This document shows, in pieces, positions 60,460-64,000 of a stretch of DNA of 64,000 bases. Under the pieces are notes generated by a model. That model did not search any database. It saw only the letters and a program-made list of their open reading frames with translations, and was not told the DNA's origin. Source of the stretch: CBDCNP01 sp965222425. GTDB taxonomy: Bacteria > Acidobacteriota > Vicinamibacteria > Marinacidobacterales > DATDRI01. The translations under genes were made by a program, and so were the position numbers. The first letter of the stretch is position 1, and each line of letters starts with the position of its first letter. The stretch is taken from contig CBDCTW010000023.1 in assembly GCA_965222425.1 (NCBI GenBank), forward strand, positions 186,001-250,000, read 5' to 3'.

Positions 60460-61749
60460 ATGGAAAAGAAGCCCACCGCCCGCCTCGCCCAGGAAAGAAA
60501 GGCTCTCTCGCGACTTCAATTGATCAAGTTGAACCGCGGACTCGGTCGGTTGAGGCGGAGCAACCGCTTCTACAAAGCCAAGCTCGAAAACACGAAGTTG
60601 CCACTAGCGAGTGCGGAAGACATCCGGTCTCTTCCCTTTACCACCAAGGATGAGCTAGTCCGCAACCAGGACGAACATCCTCCCTTCGGCACCAACCTAA
60701 CTTCGCCTCTCGAGCGATATACACGTGTCCACGCAACCTCTGGTACTACCACCGGTCGGAAGCTCAAATGGCTAGACACGGATCGCACGTGGGCATGGTT
60801 CGTTCGCTGCTGGCAGGAGGTCTACCGGGCGGCCGGTCTCGCTCGTGACGACGTCGTTTTCGCGGCCTTCGGATTCGGTCCGTTCATCGGATTCTGGGGA
60901 GGCTTCGAAGCGGCCCAGGCGCTCGGGGCGATGGTGGTAGCCGGCGGTGCGCAGAAGTCGTTGCAACGCATTGATTGGATCCGCGACAGTCGAGCCACGG
61001 TCCTTCTCTCCACCCCCACCTACGCGCTTCGATTGGCAGAGGTGGCGCAGGAAAACGGGGTCGACCTTTCCTCCACCTCTATCAGGATGACGATACACGC
61101 CGGCGAGCCTGGAGCCAGCATCCCCACAACCCGACGCCGGATCGAAGAGGCTTGGGGCGCCCGTGCGTTCGACCACGCGGGCTCCACCGAGGCTGGCGCC
61201 TGGGGGTATGAATGCCCTGGCGGTTCGGGTATGCATCTGCTGGAATCAGACTTCATCGGAGAGGTGTTAGAGGTCGGCGGCGACCGCGCGGTTCGACTAG
61301 GTGAGAGTGGGGAGCTCGTTCTGAGCAATCTCGGCCGCTGGGACATGCCCGTCGTGCGTTACCGAACGGGCGATATCGTGCGCGTGGGAGCGGAGGCCTG
61401 CGAATGCGGTAACCCCTACGTCTGCTTTCCCGGAGCCGTCCTAGGCCGGGCGGACGACATGATTCAACTACGCGGCATGAACATCTATCCAAGTGCCGTG
61501 GAACAGCTAGTTAGAACGCAACGTGAAATCGTGGAGTTCGAAGTCGCCGTTTTCCAGCATCGCGAGATGCTGGAGATGGAAATTCGCGTGGAAGTGTTAC
61601 CAAGGAGTCGACAAGATACCGTGTGCGACGAATTGTCTCGGACCCTTGCGACGCAACTAGGACTGCAAGCTACCGTTCGCCCGGTGGAAGCTGGGAGTCT
61701 ACCGCGATACGAGCTCAAGGCCCGGAGGTTTAAAATTCGTAAGGAGTGA
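60460..61749 (+). CDS. Phenylacetate-CoA ligase-like (PaaK family) AMP-forming ligase
   Basis: A 429-residue adenylate-forming enzyme. Motifs: the entry segment RRSNRFYKAKLENTKL, phosphate loop HATSGTTTGRKLKW, HAGEPGASIP, the acyl-binding DHAGSTEAGAWGYEC, YRTGDIVRV, and RADDMIQLRGMNIYPSAVEQLV (abridged) with the C-terminal domain. It activates an aromatic or other carboxylic acid to its CoA ester. The substrate is not certain: PaaK relatives of this length are also used in other pathways, and no other phenylacetate genes are near. ATG 60460. Confidence 0.86.
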   Translation: MEKKPTARLAQERKALSRLQLIKLNRGLGRLRRSNRFYKAKLENTKLPLASAEDIRSLPFTTKDELVRNQDEHPPFGTNLTSPLERYTRVHATSGTTTGRKLKWLDTDRTWAWFVRCWQEVYRAAGLARDDVVFAAFGFGPFIGFWGGFEAAQALGAMVVAGGAQKSLQRIDWIRDSRATVLLSTPTYALRLAEVAQENGVDLSSTSIRMTIHAGEPGASIPTTRRRIEEAWGARAFDHAGSTEAGAWGYECPGGSGMHLLESDFIGEVLEVGGDRAVRLGESGELVLSNLGRWDMPVVRYRTGDIVRVGAEACECGNPYVCFPGAVLGRADDMIQLRGMNIYPSAVEQLVRTQREIVEFEVAVFQHREMLEMEIRVEVLPRSRQDTVCDELSRTLATQLGLQATVRPVEAGSLPRYELKARRFKIRKE

Positions 61750-62030
61750 GTCCGGCCGATGTTTGGCCGTCCAAAACAGGCGGTGCCATAAGTCAGCGGC
61801 GGGAGGACGGCGCTCGCGGGGGATCGCACACACACGCGTAGGGAAAACCCCATGCGATCCATGTATGTGATGCCTCCCCAAACCGTTCAGACGATACGCT
61901 CCTGAAACACAGCACACTGACTCATCGACTCATCCTAATAGACTTCTTTTCTGGACCCGAGCCCGTTCCACCCATCAGATGGAATTGTGGAATGGATCTT
62001 GTAACTAGAAGCTTGTCAGGAAGGATTATT
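61750..62030. other. Gene-free gap of 281 bases
   Basis: Between the PaaK-like gene and the PilZ gene no convincing frame, hairpin terminator or repeat is visible. Only the ribosome site AGGAAGGAT just before ATG 62031 stands out. Confidence 0.5.
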
Positions 62031-62601
62031 ATGGCCACGACGAGCGTCCCCTTCGTTCAGGTGTTCAAGCAGTACTCCACTCTGTTCCAGATGCGAAACC
62101 TCCAAGGTGGAGAGCTCGATCCGAAACTGCAAAAAGAGTGGCAGCAAGTCATCTTCACCCTCGACAGCATATTCTCCGGAATGTACCAACCCGGTGCGAG
62201 CGACCAGATCGCAGAGAAACCCGCGCGGTCCGGTCTAAGAGCCCAGATACCGATCGAGTATCTCCGTGTGCCGACGGAAGTGGACGTACTCTGCGAGACG
62301 CCGCTCAATTTCTTCTTGGGTCGACTCCAAGACATCAGCACTGGCGGGGCGTACGTTCACGCCATGGTTCCCTTCCCGAAGGCAGTTGGCTACGTTTGAC
62401 GTTCTGTAGGTTTCGAAACAAGATGCCTCTCGAGCTCGAAGGAAGAGTCGCCTGGAAGAACCCTGGGGCCGGACGCAAGGAGACTCTGCTCGAGGGTGCA
62501 GGAATTCAGTTCCTAAACTTCGACGAGAAGAGCCGGGTCGACTTACCAACTACGTCTACGAGTTGGTAGAAGACACGCTGACCAAAGCCAATTTCATCTA
62601 G
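62031..62601 (+). pseudogene. PilZ-domain protein with two frameshifts
   Basis: ATG 62031 follows AGGAAGGA. Helical N-terminus (FVQVFKQYSTLFQMRNLQGGELD), then a PilZ domain: LRAQIPIEYLRVPTEVDVLC, LQDISTGGAYVHAMVPFPK. The frame shifts near 62385, continues as MPLELEGRVAWKNPG and GAGIQFLNFDEKSR, and shifts again near 62535 to end YVYELVEDTLTKANFI at TAG 62599. The (D/N)xSxGG-type c-di-GMP motif is DISTGG, and the N-terminal RxxxR part is only partly kept. It resembles the Myxococcus-style PilZ proteins. Two indels prevent a full product unless the assembly is wrong. Confidence 0.75.
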
Positions 62602-62664
62602 CCCTGGCTTGGGCCTCTTCCGTTCCCGCACCTCCCTACCACTTGCCCCCGCGAGGCGTTTTCA

Positions 62665-63130
62665 ATGATGATCGGGTTCCATACATCAGGAGTCGTTCGG
62701 CCAGTGGATAGAAGCCGCGCTCGCCCAGGCAGAAGAGTCCTGGGCACAGAGAGGCATTCCGATCGGCTCCGTCCTGGTGAACCCTGAAGGGCAGATCGTA
62801 GCCCGCGGCCACAACGAACGTCTCCAGAGTGGAGACCCGACCGCCCACGCCGAAGTCGTGTGCATCCGGAATGCCGGGAGGAGGCGGGACTGGAAGCAGC
62901 TGACCTTGGTCTCCACGCTCAGCCCTTGCCCTATGTGCTCGGGCACCGCCATCCTCTTCCAGATCCCGCGGGTCATCATCGGAGAAAACCGAACGTTCAT
63001 GGGAGCCGAGGACTGGATGCGAACCAACGACATCGAGCTAGTGCTCCTAGACGATCCCCGTTGCGTGCGCCTCATGGAGCGGTTGCAGCGTGAAAAACCC
63101 GATCTTTGGGCCGAGGATATTGGAGAGTAG
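62665..63130 (+). pseudogene. Yeast-type cytosine deaminase, frameshift near the start
   Basis: The main frame encodes WIEAALAQAEESWAQRGIPIGSVLVN, the zinc site TAHAEV (His and Glu), LSPCPMCSGTAI (two Cys), and the end WMRTNDIELVLLDDPRC and DLWAEDIGE. The TLSPC-x-MC-x-G block and the terminal W-x-EDIGE are characteristic of FCY1-type cytosine deaminases rather than TadA or guanine deaminase. No start codon precedes the domain in frame; ATG 62665 in another frame followed by a one-base shift near 62690 would supply it. It would convert cytosine to uracil for Upp. Confidence 0.78.
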
Positions 63131-63138
63131 TTTCGTGC

Positions 63139-63826
63139 ATGAGTAAGCATGCGCATTTTTCCCACGACCTCTTCAAGTTCCTGCGCCAACTTCGGCGGAA
63201 CAACGCTCGGGAATGGTTTCGGGCGAACACGCATCGGTACGAGTCGGACGTTCGCGAACCCCTCCTCCGTTTTATCGCCGCTTTCGGACCACTTGCACAC
63301 AAAATCAGCCCTTGCTTCGTCGTCGATCCCAACCCGGTGGGCGGCTCTCTCTTCCGCATCTATCGAGACACGCGTTTCTCCCGAGACAAGAGTCCCTACA
63401 AAACCATGGCCGCGGCCCAGTTCAGGCACGAAGAAGGTAAAGACGTGCATGCGCCTGGTTCTACCTACACCTCGAGCCCGGAAATGTTTTCGCGGGGGCC
63501 GGATTGTGGCACCCCGACACCCGAACTCAGGCGAAGATTCGTGAGGCGATGGTGGAGCACCCCACCCGATGGAAGCGCGCGATCTCAACGAAGAGTTTCG
63601 TCAGAACTCCGCTCTGGCGGGTGAAGCTCTCAAGAGACCGCTGCGCGGCTACGACGCCGGACACCCTTTGATCGACGATCTGAAGCGGAAGGATTCCATC
63701 GCCGTCACTCCGTTCAACGAGCGCACCACCTGCTCGCGTGAATTCATGAGCCATTTCGTTCGCGCGTGCCGCTCCGCTTCGCCTTTGGTGCAGTTTCTGA
63801 CCGAGGCGCTAGGGTTGTCCTATTAG
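63139..63826 (+). pseudogene. DUF2461 (TIGR02453) protein with two frameshifts
   Basis: From ATG 63139 the first frame gives FSHDLFKFLRQLRRNNAREWF, SLFRIYRDTRFSRDKSPYKT and AAAQFRHEEGKDVHAPG. Near 63460 it shifts to FYLHLEPGNVFAGAGLWHPDT, then near 63565 to ARDLNEEFRQNSALAGEALKRP and GYDAGHPLIDDLKRKDSIAV, ending at TAG 63824. Together these make a normal DUF2461 protein of about 229 residues. Function is unknown. It follows the deaminase by 8 bases and overlaps the 2Fe-2S gene tail to tail by four. Confidence 0.78.
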
Positions 63827-64000
63827 CTGCCAGAGCTCGGTACGAGAGTCCGCGTGAGGATCACGTGCTCTTCGACGATCTGCCCGTTCACCAAATGCTC
63901 TTGGATGATCCGCTCGAGAACCGGCGGATCACATCCGCCGTACCATGCGCCTTCGGGATAGACCACCGCGATGGGTCCCCCCTCGCAGACTCGGAGGCAA
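63823..64000 (-). CDS. Thioredoxin-like 2Fe-2S ferredoxin, C-terminal part (partial)
   Basis: The last 59 codons of a gene running off the window end in TAA 63823-63825. The sequence CLRVCEGGPIAVVYPEGAWYGGCDPPVLERI (abridged) has the late cysteines of thioredoxin-like [2Fe-2S] ferredoxins (C-x3-CEGGP and YGGC), followed by IIQEHLVNGQIVEEHVI. These small proteins carry electrons; the partner is unknown. Confidence 0.78.
   Translation of the reverse strand, partial: CLRVCEGGPIAVVYPEGAWYGGCDPPVLERIIQEHLVNGQIVEEHVILTRTLVPSSGS

Overview
The window looks like part of an Acidobacteriota-type genome. This is inferred from gene content, since no rRNA or phylogenetic marker is present. Pointers are an Oar-like TonB-dependent receptor with a carboxypeptidase-like N-terminal domain, two secreted CRTAC-type FG-GAP/UnbV proteins, a GWxTD protein, a TMTC-like membrane TPR protein, an energy-transducer TonB and many small membrane proteins. 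The DNA is GC-rich, genes are packed in short operons, and GTG and TTG starts are common. No tRNA, rRNA, CRISPR array or phage was found.

Layout. 1-1.2 kb: the start of a 3-hydroxyacyl-CoA dehydrogenase gene, a 29-codon thiolase remnant and three small membrane proteins. 1.3-6.6 kb: nucleoside salvage (upp, pyrimidine-nucleoside phosphorylase, NupC, purine nucleoside phosphorylase, frameshifted cdd, hpt). 6.6-18.5 kb: minus-strand TonB, CRTAC, TPR and TMTC genes and the Oar-like receptor; an intact IS21-family element splits the TMTC gene. 18.8-24.3 kb: GWxTD protein, RpiB, CRTAC, DeoC and a second Hpt. 24.4-26.4 kb: an IS3-family element nested in an internally deleted ISL3-family element. 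26.4-30.4 kb: molybdenum-hydroxylase maturation genes (carbamate kinase remnant, xdhC, mocA, yqeC) with a threonine synthase. 30.5-35.5 kb: Pcm, a membrane spermidine-synthase-like protein, an interrupted Xaa-Pro peptidase and DUF427. 35.7-44.3 kb: a lipoprotein, a decayed kinase-like gene, a decayed SsnA-like amidohydrolase, a CoA-transferase, a decayed NCS1 permease, an LLM oxidoreductase, an aminotransferase and a beta-ureidopropionase-like amidohydrolase. 44.4-52 kb: K+ channel, PP2C phosphatase, a truncated response regulator and the operon uvrB-mlaE-mlaF-mlaD. 52.3-57.7 kb: ferredoxin, IspH, fused 2-oxo-acid dehydrogenase E1 and acyl-CoA dehydrogenase. 57.7-64 kb: two decayed genes, a D-threonine-aldolase-type enzyme, a PaaK-like ligase, broken PilZ, cytosine deaminase and DUF2461 genes, and a 2Fe-2S protein.

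How it fits together. Much of the window handles nucleosides and bases: uptake (NupC, broken NCS1), phosphorolysis (Pdp, Pnp), deamination (Cdd, cytosine deaminase), base salvage (Upp, two Hpt), pentose-phosphate use (RpiB, DeoC), purine hydroxylase maturation (XdhC, MocA, YqeC) and the last steps of reductive pyrimidine breakdown (beta-ureidopropionase, class III aminotransferase). RpiB and DeoC both carry N-terminal extensions resembling those of bacterial-microcompartment enzymes, though no shell gene is visible.

The second theme is decay. About fifteen genes are broken. A few have one homopolymer indel that could be an assembly error. Others have several lesions, large internal deletions or clear insertion scars, and these are real pseudogenes or remnants. 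Three nested or independent insertions can be reconstructed to the base from their target duplications.
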